Origin: Nostoc sp. UHCC 0702
GTDB lineage: Bacteria > Cyanobacteriota > Cyanobacteriia > Cyanobacteriales > Nostocaceae
Direction: 5' to 3'
DNA length: 64,000 nucleotides
Assembly (NCBI GenBank): GCA_017164015.1
Contig: CP071065.1
Location: 1,119,409 to 1,183,408 of the forward strand
The notes under the pieces are model-generated. The model worked only from the letters and a program-made list of their open reading frames with translations, was not told the DNA's origin and made no database searches. The position numbers were made by a program, and so were the translations under genes. This document shows positions 1 through 8,324 of this stretch, piece by piece. Position 1 is the stretch's first letter. Each line of letters begins with the position of its first letter.

Positions 1-1869
1 TGAACCAGATATAGAACTCCATCTTGATAACAAATTGCCTGTGATATTGATATTGTTGGCGGCATTCATGGTAACTGCACCTGCATTTCCACCACTGCCT
101 ACAAGAGAGAAAGAGACAGAATACAAATTTTTTGTGTCAATGCTGCCATTGCTGGCGTTCAAACTAACTTGGCCTGCATTTCCGGGGATGGAAGAAATAG
201 TTGCAGAGTACAAATCACCTATAGAAATGCTGCCGTTGCCAGCGTTGATGTTAATTCCACCTGCATTTGCTTGAATGGAAGAAACAGAAGCAGAGTACAA
301 ATCACCTGTAGAAATGCTGCCGTTGCCAGCGCTGATGTTAATTCCACCTGCATTGGCGGCACCCAAAGAAAAAGCAAAAGAGTATAAATTACCTGTGTCA
401 ATGTTGCCATTGGCAGCACTAATGTTAATCTCACCCCCATTGTTAACGCTGCCGTTTAACAATATGTAAAATAAGAATGGATTTACTACATTATTGTCTG
501 GTTGTCCGCTGAATAAAGAATCCCATAGTTGAGGGTCTGGAGTTTGTTGTTGTCCATTGGTAGTGATTAGTTGAGTTTTCACATCACCTGATGCGGCCTC
601 AATGTTAACTATCCCGCCAGATCCATTGAACGGCTGTAAAGTCACATTTCCACCTAATGTGATTCCATGAGGTACAGTTCCAGGACTATAAGTAAGGACA
701 TTGCCAGAATCAACACCCCCATAAGCCAACTCTTGCTGCTGCGATCGCAAGATCAATGCTGAACTCGTGCTAAGGGTTGTAGTATCTGGCCCATCTGCCA
801 ACTCGCCTGTATCCGGCCCGGTGATGTTGATATCGCCTTGAAAGCGAATATTACCCTTGGCTTCAACTAACAGCGATGCCCCTGTATAATTAGCCGCAAC
901 ATCCACATCTCCATTCGTACTAATAATTGGGTCATAAAGGCTGACAAAATTTGCCAATCCCCCTGACACACTTTGAATGGAAAAACTGCCACCACTGCTC
1001 ACACGAGCATCAAGAGAAATTATGCCATCGCTGGTTAAACTGAGATTCCGCCCACTCACAACTGGTATCTGCTTTGGGTGATTCAGGGCCAAGATGTCAA
1101 TTCCTTGATTGCCAACAATAGCGAAATTTCCACCAGAAATCCCAAGAAATGGACTTGTTACAGTATCTCGAATCTTCACTGTATCAGTTGCTTGCAAAGT
1201 CAAATTCTGCCCAGCAGACAACTGACCCTGCAAATCTAAATTGCCACCAGCCAGCATCAAATCCTTTCCTGCTGCTAAATTACCTGTATTGACAATGTTC
1301 CCTGGTTGTGCAGCAACTTGATTAAAAAACAGCGCTCTTGGACTGACAGCAAGTAAATTGCTTTGTTGTGGTTGGGTGGCACTAAAATAACCTTGCTCAC
1401 CTAAAGAAATTGCAGAAGCAGTGGTGGCGACAAACGATCCCTCAACATCTAAACTGGCATTTTGCCCGAAAGTTATGCCATTGGGATTGATAAAAAACAA
1501 GTTGGCACTGCCTAATACTCCCAGTCTCCCAAAAATTTCCGAACGGCTATTCCCGGTAACTCGGCTGAGAATGTTCTCAATTCCTTGGGAATTGGTGAAA
1601 TAAGCTCCTCTTCCTTCTTTTATGTTAAATTCTCCAAAACTGTGGAAGAGGTTAGCGCCGCGAATTGCTCCTCCATCTATGCGATCGCTTGGGATGCCAC
1701 GAATCTCTAAATTAGGCGTGACAACAGAACTTTCAGTTCCTAACGTGGCATCTGGTGTGATTTGGGCGATCGCTTGTTTGGATGTTGTCCACGAAATTAC
1801 TCCAACCACAGCCACGCAATTTACTAAATTTAACCTCAAACACCCCAGTAACCAGTTCTTTATTGTCAT
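1..1869 (-). CDS. Filamentous haemagglutinin-type exoprotein (TpsA), 3' end outside window
   Basis: Reading the minus strand from the ATG at 1869 gives 623 uninterrupted codons that run off the window's left edge. The N-terminus is a signal peptide (hydrophobic core near residues 15-27, ending around KQAIAQ). It is followed by the TPS secretion domain, with the motifs NLFHSFGEFN (about residues 75-84) and FFINPNGITFG (about 128-138). The rest is Gly/Asn/Ser-rich with short beta-helix periodicity. Near 130-400 are four imperfect units of about 28 residues beginning LYS and containing AGGININAGNGSIS. Proteins of this family are exported through the outer membrane by a TpsB partner and act as adhesins or surface fibres; a TpsB gene lies at 6235-8160. 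Family call is firm; ligand and full length are unknown. Confidence 0.9.
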   Translation of the reverse strand, partial: MTIKNWLLGCLRLNLVNCVAVVGVISWTTSKQAIAQITPDATLGTESSVVTPNLEIRGIPSDRIDGGAIRGANLFHSFGEFNIKEGRGAYFTNSQGIENILSRVTGNSRSEIFGRLGVLGSANLFFINPNGITFGQNASLDVEGSFVATTASAISLGEQGYFSATQPQQSNLLAVSPRALFFNQVAAQPGNIVNTGNLAAGKDLMLAGGNLDLQGQLSAGQNLTLQATDTVKIRDTVTSPFLGISGGNFAIVGNQGIDILALNHPKQIPVVSGRNLSLTSDGIISLDARVSSGGSFSIQSVSGGLANFVSLYDPIISTNGDVDVAANYTGASLLVEAKGNIRFQGDINITGPDTGELADGPDTTTLSTSSALILRSQQQELAYGGVDSGNVLTYSPGTVPHGITLGGNVTLQPFNGSGGIVNIEAASGDVKTQLITTNGQQQTPDPQLWDSLFSGQPDNNVVNPFLFYILLNGSVNNGGEINISAANGNIDTGNLYSFAFSLGAANAGGINISAGNGSISTGDLYSASVSSIQANAGGININAGNGSISIGDLYSATISSIPGNAGQVSLNASNGSIDTKNLYSVSFSLVGSGGNAGAVTMNAANNINITGNLLSRWSSISGS

Positions 1870-2010
1870 ACAACAGTCCGTTTTTTTATAATTCTTTTTG
1901 GAGATAAATTAAGCTAAATAATTGTCAAGTTAATTTTGCGGAATATTGATTTTTTACTTGTAGATTCTTTACTGTAGATTAAAGCATGAACGACACACTG
2001 AGGGAAAGAT

Positions 2011-2760
2011 ATGAATACTCAAATGTTGTGGTTATTCATCAAACGTATTAATCGCCGATTTAACTTCAGCTTAATCTTGAGCTTATTAATGTTTAGCCCT
2101 CCTATAGCTATAGCTGGTTATTTACCTCCTCCAAATCAGCAACCACCTAGTGACTATTCCAGGTCTGGAGGTACTAGAGGGTGTCCAGAAGAACCGATAT
2201 CCCTCACAGTCCTTGCTCCTAAAACTTATGTTGGATATACAGCTTCTAAACATCCCACATTTGCCTGGTTTCTGTATAGCGATCATGAGACAGATTTTCG
2301 ACTTTTTGAATTCGATACCAATGGTCAACGTAAACAAATAGGCAAGCCCATTAAGTTGCCAACTTCAAAAGGAATTAACAAGTATTCTCTTCCAGAAAAT
2401 CACCCAGAATTGGAAATAGGTAAAAAATACCTTTGGCAGGTAGCTATTTCTTGTCCAGATGGTGCTTTAGTTCAAAGAGCGGAATTTATGGTTGTAGAGA
2501 TGTCATCAGTTCTCAAAAGTAAACTACCAACTACAGTGAATAGTTCTCAAAAAGCAAATATTTACGCAGATGAAAGCTTATGGTATGAAGCATTAAAAGA
2601 GGCTCTGAAATTAGCTCCAGATGGGAAACTAGGAGAAGTAGGTTCAACTCTCGTACAATCTCTCGCTCAATCTGAAAACCAAGGTAACACACCTCACACT
2701 CAACAAGAAATTCAACAGATAATTGAAAATTTAAAGGCAATTGCTAACCAATCAAAGTGA
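2011..2760 (+). CDS. DUF928 family secreted protein
   Basis: 249 residues, with ATG preceded by AGGGA. The first 35 residues form a signal peptide (hydrophobic run FSLILSLLMFSPPIAIAG). The mature part opens with a Pro/Gln-rich linker, then the DUF928 pattern: a GCPEEP segment, LTVLAPKTYVGYTASKHPTFAWF, a Glu/Leu beta-sandwich stretch and a central KKYLWQVAISC. The C-terminal third is helical (WYEALKEALKLAPDG). DUF928 proteins are largely cyanobacterial, and from general knowledge they are often encoded beside CHAT, CHASE2 or haemagglutinin genes, as here. The gene is divergent from tpsA, with 141 bp between the two starts. Its biochemical role is not known; a periplasmic or surface partner of the exoprotein locus is inference. 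Confidence 0.75.
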   Translation: MNTQMLWLFIKRINRRFNFSLILSLLMFSPPIAIAGYLPPPNQQPPSDYSRSGGTRGCPEEPISLTVLAPKTYVGYTASKHPTFAWFLYSDHETDFRLFEFDTNGQRKQIGKPIKLPTSKGINKYSLPENHPELEIGKKYLWQVAISCPDGALVQRAEFMVVEMSSVLKSKLPTTVNSSQKANIYADESLWYEALKEALKLAPDGKLGEVGSTLVQSLAQSENQGNTPHTQQEIQQIIENLKAIANQSK

Positions 2761-2897
2761 AACTATATCTCAGTATAAGAGGATCAAAAGGTAGGTGTGA
2801 AATCTTTATATCCTCCTAACTACTAACTGCTAGAAATAGATAAGCGGATAATTCGCCTCATTCACTTCCCTTCCAAACTGTGCTTAAAAGTTTTTCC

Positions 2898-3167
2898 TTA
2901 AACACGGTGAGGCTGCAAAAATCGTTCTTTATAAAATTGTTCACAAACTCCAATCCACAAGATTGCAAATATACCATTTATCGTACTTGTTGCAACTGTT
3001 CCAATACCCCAAAATATATCACTTGCTAATGCTGAGGCAGCATTGGCAAAAATGTAAGCTACTCCTGTTGCTGCAACAGTCACTAAACCCGCCTCTTTAA
3101 GGATACTTTTCAAGTCTTTCTCTGAAAGTTGTTCTTCAAAGTAAATCTTCCAAATATTTAAACACAT
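2898..3167 (-). CDS. Small two-helix membrane protein, unknown
   Basis: 89 residues from the ATG at 3167; a TTG 24 bp upstream would overlap the preceding gene. The start lies 7 bp after the stop of the CHAT gene on the same strand, so the two are probably co-transcribed. A charged N-terminal helix (SEKDLKSILKEAG) is followed by two hydrophobic segments (about residues 31-50 and 55-80). I recognise no family. Its position suggests a membrane partner of the CHAT protein, which is inference from context only. Confidence 0.55.
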   Translation of the reverse strand: MCLNIWKIYFEEQLSEKDLKSILKEAGLVTVAATGVAYIFANAASALASDIFWGIGTVATSTINGIFAILWIGVCEQFYKERFLQPHRV

Positions 3168-3174
3168 GGTAATG

Positions 3175-5880
3175 TTAAAGCCAATTACCAATCAAAATAA
3201 ACGGTGCCCAGTGGACGGGGTGTTCAAATTGGTCATTGATATCTGATTGCTTGGCTCTAATTAGTTTAATCTGAGCTTGCCGCAAAGCTTCTACTTTACT
3301 CATACCAGGGTTGCGTAAGTTGCGGTAAAATTCAGAGACTAATATTGATGTGGAATCATCTCTGACAGACCAAAGAGAAGCTAGGGCACTTTTGACCCCA
3401 GCCTGCAAAGCAACACCAGCTAAACCAAGAGTCGCACGGTCATCTCCTACAGCAGTTTGACAGGCAGTTAACGTTAGCAGTTCTACCAAGTTAGAACCAT
3501 TGTTAACTTGGCGGAGTATACTTTCTAGTTCATTAATGGTAAGTTTATTGTTTTCTCCTGTGACTAGAAAGGTATCTTCTGCTAGCGTACCAAACTGAGC
3601 GTGAGTGGCGATGTGAATAATCGGATAAGTAACTCTATCTAGTTCTTGTTCTAGTTGATCGCGGTTGAAATTTGTATCTTTTAAGAGTTTACTATTGGGA
3701 AATTGTTCTTCGATGGCTTTAATTTCTGAATCTACTTTTAGTAAAGCTGGATAGTCTTTGTCATCAACTTTAGCTTTTGTAGTTAAACCCAAGATTAAAG
3801 CCCGATTTCTTTGAATATTTTGTTTTTTAGCTGCTGTTAAACGTAAACTAGGTGTGGTAGCAATGGCATACTTTTCAATCAAATATTTTTTTCCATCATG
3901 AAGCGCAGCCATGGGAATACTTCGCAAGAAACCGTCTTGTGTGAAAACGATAGTGTTAATTTTATTTTGATTTAAATCAGCCTCAAAAGGACGAATTATC
4001 CAATTATATAACTTTTGTGCTTGCGTTTGGTCGTAATCAATAACCCCTGCCAACTCATCTTTCAGTCCTTGGCGAAATTGCTTGACTTCTTCTGAGAGAA
4101 TTTTGCGTTCTTTATCTATCCATTTAAATCGCTTTTTACCATTTGGTAAACTGAGGATAATGGCAGTTTTTTCCTCTAAAATAATAGAGCTAATAACAGC
4201 AGTATTTTCTCCCAGTAACTCATCAATTTTTTGAGAATTAGTAAGAGCTGTTAATATACAATCATTGCCAAAATAATTTTGCAATTCTGCTAATTTTAAA
4301 GACTCTATAGTTTCCAGAGCATTAGTTAGTTGCTTCTCGGTTTTATTTGACGACAACGGAGCTAGCTCTAGTTCTAACTGAGCGAATTCCCTATAAAGTG
4401 GTGCAACAACATCTCGGAAATCAAATTGTAAATTTCTATCAGCATTGAGGATATCACTACGAATATCTTTGAGAGTGGAATATGCTTCTTGATAAGCTGC
4501 TACAGCTTCAGAGTTTTTACCTTGCAGTTTGAAAATTCGTCCAGCTTGCCAATTCCACAAATAAAGGCTATCTTTTGCTAATAAACTTTGGTCGGCTTGC
4601 CAAAGGGCTTCTTGAGTTAGTTTTAAAGCTTGCTCATATTCCTGACGACATTCATAAAAATGACCTAGCGCTCCAGCTGCGAAAGATTCGGAGCGAGAAC
4701 TTTTGAGATTTTTAGCAGTTTTGATGGCATTGTTGAGTAGTACAACAACTTCTTTATCTGGTATTTGTCGCTTTATCGGACATTGAGTTAAACGTGAGTT
4801 TGTAGAAATTGTATAAGTTGTAGCTGCATCATCAGCCCCAATAGCTGGAAGATTTGCTAAATCTATAGCTATATAAACTTTTTGATTAGAATCGGGTAAT
4901 TTATCTAGTAGGATTAAAGCTTCTTCTACTGCTGGTTTCAGTTGAGTTTGGTCAGCGTCGGTGCGATAATAAAGCTGAATTAAATTGCTTAGTGCCGATG
5001 CTTGAGCAAGCACATCGCCTTGTGTGCGAGCTTGTTTAAGACTAGACTGAAATTCTTCTAAAGCTTTCTTATAATCGCTTTTAGCATATTGCTGGAATTG
5101 ATCAAATCTAGGAACACCGCTACTACGAGCAGAGTTAGCACGCAGAGTCCACAATTGTGCTTGACTAACATAAGTATTGCCTAAGCTATTAAGCACTAAA
5201 AATTTATAGTCGTTGGTCGCAATATTTTCCGCATTTTCTAGATATTTAATAGCTTGTTCGTAATCACCCATTAAACGATAAGCTTCCCCAAGGCTTCCTA
5301 ATGCAGCTGCTTCACCTTGGTAGTCTTTTTGATTACGAGAAATCTGTAATGCACTTTCTTGCAGACAACCAGTTTCTTGAACTGCTTGTTGTTGAGATTC
5401 TTTTGTCAATACACCACATAATAGAGCGATCGCTTTTTTGGGTTGTCCTAAGCTGCTGTATACTTGAGCTTGTTCTGTAAGCATTCGCCCCATTTGCTGC
5501 ATATCTCTTGTTTGACGATAGTAAGCTATGACTTTATCCCAATCAGCGATGGATTTGTCCATTTGACCCATTTGTTGATACGTCCTTGCTAAATTCTCTA
5601 AAACTATCGTTGCATTTGCTTGCTTATTAGTAGTATTGTAAATATTTAAAGCTTCCTGCCAATATTTAATTGCACTTTCAAAATTTCCAATTTGGTAACT
5701 TTGAACACCTTGCTGCACTAATTGACTAGCATCGGGAGTTTGTGCAATGACTACTCCCCCCGTTTTTTCTTGCCAAGTGATAAATGGCACATAATTCAAC
5801 CATAAGCAAAAGGTGAGGCTGCAAACAAACAAAACTCCTAGTAATCGATATCGAATAAATTGGCGATGTTGATTGGACAC
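3175..5880 (-). CDS. TPR-CHAT domain protein (caspase-like peptidase fold)
   Basis: 901 residues from a GTG at 5880, chosen because AGGAG sits seven bases upstream; the frame is open for 27 more codons but without a better start. A transmembrane or signal segment lies at about residues 10-30 (LLGVLFVCSLTFCLWL). Many TPR units follow, for example QGVQSYQIGNFESAIKYW and AYRLMGDYEQAIKYLENA. The last 290 residues form a CHAT domain with the expected dyad: His in HIATHAQFG (near 760) and Cys in LTLTACQTAVG (near 807). CHAT belongs to the caspase/separase clan. Cyanobacterial TPR-CHAT proteins commonly sit next to TPS genes, as here. The N-terminal anchor suggests the protease faces the periplasm. 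Substrate unknown; processing of the exoprotein is a hypothesis. Confidence 0.88.
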   Translation of the reverse strand: MSNQHRQFIRYRLLGVLFVCSLTFCLWLNYVPFITWQEKTGGVVIAQTPDASQLVQQGVQSYQIGNFESAIKYWQEALNIYNTTNKQANATIVLENLARTYQQMGQMDKSIADWDKVIAYYRQTRDMQQMGRMLTEQAQVYSSLGQPKKAIALLCGVLTKESQQQAVQETGCLQESALQISRNQKDYQGEAAALGSLGEAYRLMGDYEQAIKYLENAENIATNDYKFLVLNSLGNTYVSQAQLWTLRANSARSSGVPRFDQFQQYAKSDYKKALEEFQSSLKQARTQGDVLAQASALSNLIQLYYRTDADQTQLKPAVEEALILLDKLPDSNQKVYIAIDLANLPAIGADDAATTYTISTNSRLTQCPIKRQIPDKEVVVLLNNAIKTAKNLKSSRSESFAAGALGHFYECRQEYEQALKLTQEALWQADQSLLAKDSLYLWNWQAGRIFKLQGKNSEAVAAYQEAYSTLKDIRSDILNADRNLQFDFRDVVAPLYREFAQLELELAPLSSNKTEKQLTNALETIESLKLAELQNYFGNDCILTALTNSQKIDELLGENTAVISSIILEEKTAIILSLPNGKKRFKWIDKERKILSEEVKQFRQGLKDELAGVIDYDQTQAQKLYNWIIRPFEADLNQNKINTIVFTQDGFLRSIPMAALHDGKKYLIEKYAIATTPSLRLTAAKKQNIQRNRALILGLTTKAKVDDKDYPALLKVDSEIKAIEEQFPNSKLLKDTNFNRDQLEQELDRVTYPIIHIATHAQFGTLAEDTFLVTGENNKLTINELESILRQVNNGSNLVELLTLTACQTAVGDDRATLGLAGVALQAGVKSALASLWSVRDDSTSILVSEFYRNLRNPGMSKVEALRQAQIKLIRAKQSDINDQFEHPVHWAPFILIGNWL

Positions 5881-6234
5881 AGACCAACTCCTATAACGAT
5901 AATTAAACGTTATTAATGAAACTCTCAAATTCAAACAAGCTGTTTTGAAAGCCAGAAACACGGGAAGTAGGGAATAGGGGAAGCAAGTGAGCTTTTTGAG
6001 CTAAATTTTTTTGTTCTCAAGCTATAAATATTTTTTTGAGAATCAAAAATAAAAGTCTTTTGAATCAAGCAATTCAGATTATTTTTCCTGAAAATGATAA
6101 AAAATAGCCATAAAAAAATAGTCAAATACTAAGTATCACCCTAGAAACTTATCATTTTTTGTTAGTAGATTAACTTGTCATTCAAAGTATTTCATGATAA
6201 TTTAAAATTCGAGTAATAAGTAAAAATACTATGT
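5881..6234. promoter_or_regulatory. Divergent promoter region between CHAT and tpsB genes
   Basis: AT-rich 354-bp spacer between genes transcribed away from each other. It holds the AGGAG site (5888-5892) used by the CHAT gene. No operator or transcription start can be named from sequence alone. The short reading frames here show no family features and are not called. Confidence 0.4.
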
Positions 6235-8160
6235 TTGCTGCTAACATCCTGTTTCAGGAAAGCTTTAAAATATCGCGTATTATGTGGGGCCGGGGCTAAG
6301 ATAGTGTACTGGAGCGAATACCGAAAGTTTTGCTTTGCAGTATACATTGGGCAGTTAACTGTAGCAAGTTTGTTGGCGTATGTAGGGGTGATTGCCACTT
6401 CTGTTAAAACCTGTGCCTTTGCCCAAAGCAATGATATTCTACCTGACAATACTTTAGGCTCTGAAATTTCTCATGTTCTTTCCCTAGACCCTAGTTTTTC
6501 CATCGCACAATCAACCCCACCTGCTGGAGTCACCATTCCCCCAACCGTACCAAGGCGCGTTGAGGAAACTATTCCTCAACCCACTGAACCTCCTCTACCC
6601 ATCCCCTCTACTCCCAGCGCACCACCAGCACCACCTAATCTCCAAATTCCTCCCACTCTTCAACCCACGGCACCTTCTGCTCCCGCAAACTTGCGCTTTT
6701 ACGTCCAGAAAATCGAAGTCTTGGGCAATACTGTTCTCAAAGACGAGATTGCTAAGTTAGTTAAGCAATATGAAAACCGGGAAGTTAGTTTTGAAGAGCT
6801 AATTACCTTGCGCTCTGCCATCACTGAGCTTTACGTTGAAAAAGGTTACGTCACTTCCGGTGCATTTTTGCCCAACAATCAAAGTCTTGACACAGGTATT
6901 GTACAAATTCAAGTTGTAGAAGGCGAACTAGAGCGAATAGAAATAACTGGGCTAACCCGCTTACAAAAAGCATACGTGCTTCGTAGCTTGAGCAATGCCA
7001 CAAAACCACCTTTAAACCGCCAACGCCTAGAAGCCGCATTACAACTGTTGCAGCTAGACCCACTCTTAGAACGGGTAAATGCTGAGTTAACCGCAGGTAG
7101 TACCCCTGGTCGTAACATCTTACAAGTGGGCTTGCAAGAAGCTCCTGTATTCCATGCAGGCGTGATCATTGCCAACAACCAATCTCCTAGCATCGGTTCG
7201 CTTCAGGGTAGTGTTTTTGCCATTCACGATAACTTACTGGGTTTCGGAGATCGCCTGACTGCTGAATACGGACGTACCGATGGACTCAACCTCTACAATT
7301 TCAGCTACACCTTACCATTTCTACCCCGCAACGGCACTCTCAACTTGCGCTATAACAATAACAACAGCAAAATTGTTGAAGACTCTTTTCAAGACTTAGG
7401 TATTCGCAGCGAGTCCGAAACCTTTTTTGTTGGTTTACGCCAACCATTAGCGCGATCGCCGAAATCTGAGTTCGCTGTGGGTGTAGGATTGGATTTACGC
7501 CGCAGTCAAACCTTTCTTCTGGATGACATTCCCTACTCCTTTTCAGAAGGGCCAAAAGACGGAAGATCTAGAGTCACCGTGATTAGGTTTTACCAAGATT
7601 GGGTAAACCGGGGCGCAACACAAGTACTAGCAGCGCGATCGCAATTTAACTTCGGCATTGATGCTTTTGATGCAACTATTAATAATACAGGCACAGATGG
7701 ACGCTTCTTTTCTTGGTTAGGACAGTTTCAATGGGTGCAACAGCTGTCCAAAAGAGCCTTGCTGCTAACTCGCATTGATGCTCAGTTAACCCCAGATTCT
7801 CTTTTATCCTTAGAAAGGTTCAGTATTGGTGGTGTAAATACAGTTAGGGGCTACCGCCAAAACCAATTAGTATCTGACAATGGCGTTCTTGCTTCAGTAG
7901 AAATTCGCGTTCCTGTCACCACTGACCCTAACACCCTACAATTCACCCCATTTTTTGAGATTGGTACTGGGTGGAATAACCGTGATGTTAATCCAGATCC
8001 AAATTTCATAGCAGGCTTAGGTTTAGGTGTGCAATGGAAAGTGAGCCGTAGTTTGGATGTGCGTTTAGATTATGGTATCCCATTAGTTGGGGTGAGCAAC
8101 AAGGGAAATTCTCTGCAAGATAATGGACTGTATTTTTCATTACAATATCAACCTTTTTAA
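6235..8160 (+). CDS. ShlB/FhaC/HecB family outer-membrane transporter (TpsB)
   Basis: 641 residues if the TTG at 6235 is the start; no in-frame ATG lies nearby and a stop precedes it at 6217. A hydrophobic signal segment (about residues 34-62, ending TCAFAQ) is followed by a Pro-rich linker. The POTRA_2 domain starts at LRFYVQKIEVLGNTVLKDE (about 150-230) and contains the GYVTSGAFLPNNQ loop. The ShlB-type beta-barrel fills the rest, including the conserved VRGYRQNQLV motif and a C-terminal Phe typical of outer-membrane barrels. TpsB proteins recognise the TPS domain of their partner in the periplasm and move it through the barrel. The likely cargo is the haemagglutinin at the left edge, 4.4 kb away and on the opposite strand. 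Confidence 0.9.
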   Translation: MLLTSCFRKALKYRVLCGAGAKIVYWSEYRKFCFAVYIGQLTVASLLAYVGVIATSVKTCAFAQSNDILPDNTLGSEISHVLSLDPSFSIAQSTPPAGVTIPPTVPRRVEETIPQPTEPPLPIPSTPSAPPAPPNLQIPPTLQPTAPSAPANLRFYVQKIEVLGNTVLKDEIAKLVKQYENREVSFEELITLRSAITELYVEKGYVTSGAFLPNNQSLDTGIVQIQVVEGELERIEITGLTRLQKAYVLRSLSNATKPPLNRQRLEAALQLLQLDPLLERVNAELTAGSTPGRNILQVGLQEAPVFHAGVIIANNQSPSIGSLQGSVFAIHDNLLGFGDRLTAEYGRTDGLNLYNFSYTLPFLPRNGTLNLRYNNNNSKIVEDSFQDLGIRSESETFFVGLRQPLARSPKSEFAVGVGLDLRRSQTFLLDDIPYSFSEGPKDGRSRVTVIRFYQDWVNRGATQVLAARSQFNFGIDAFDATINNTGTDGRFFSWLGQFQWVQQLSKRALLLTRIDAQLTPDSLLSLERFSIGGVNTVRGYRQNQLVSDNGVLASVEIRVPVTTDPNTLQFTPFFEIGTGWNNRDVNPDPNFIAGLGLGVQWKVSRSLDVRLDYGIPLVGVSNKGNSLQDNGLYFSLQYQPF

Positions 8161-8324
8161 GTGACCTCATCTGGCTTTTCATTTCTGTAGTAGCGAATTA
8201 AGTACCATAAATTAATAAAATTAATATCATTGACGTTCGGTCATAGTTGCAGATTTAGCCTACGCTCGAATTAGAGACGCTTTTAGTCAAGCGTTAAATC
8301 TTCGTAGCGAATCAAACACTTGCC

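Noticed and set aside
5931..6125. 64-codon frame upstream of the CHAT gene
   Set aside because: Overlaps the CHAT leader region, is AT-rich and lacks any protein features.
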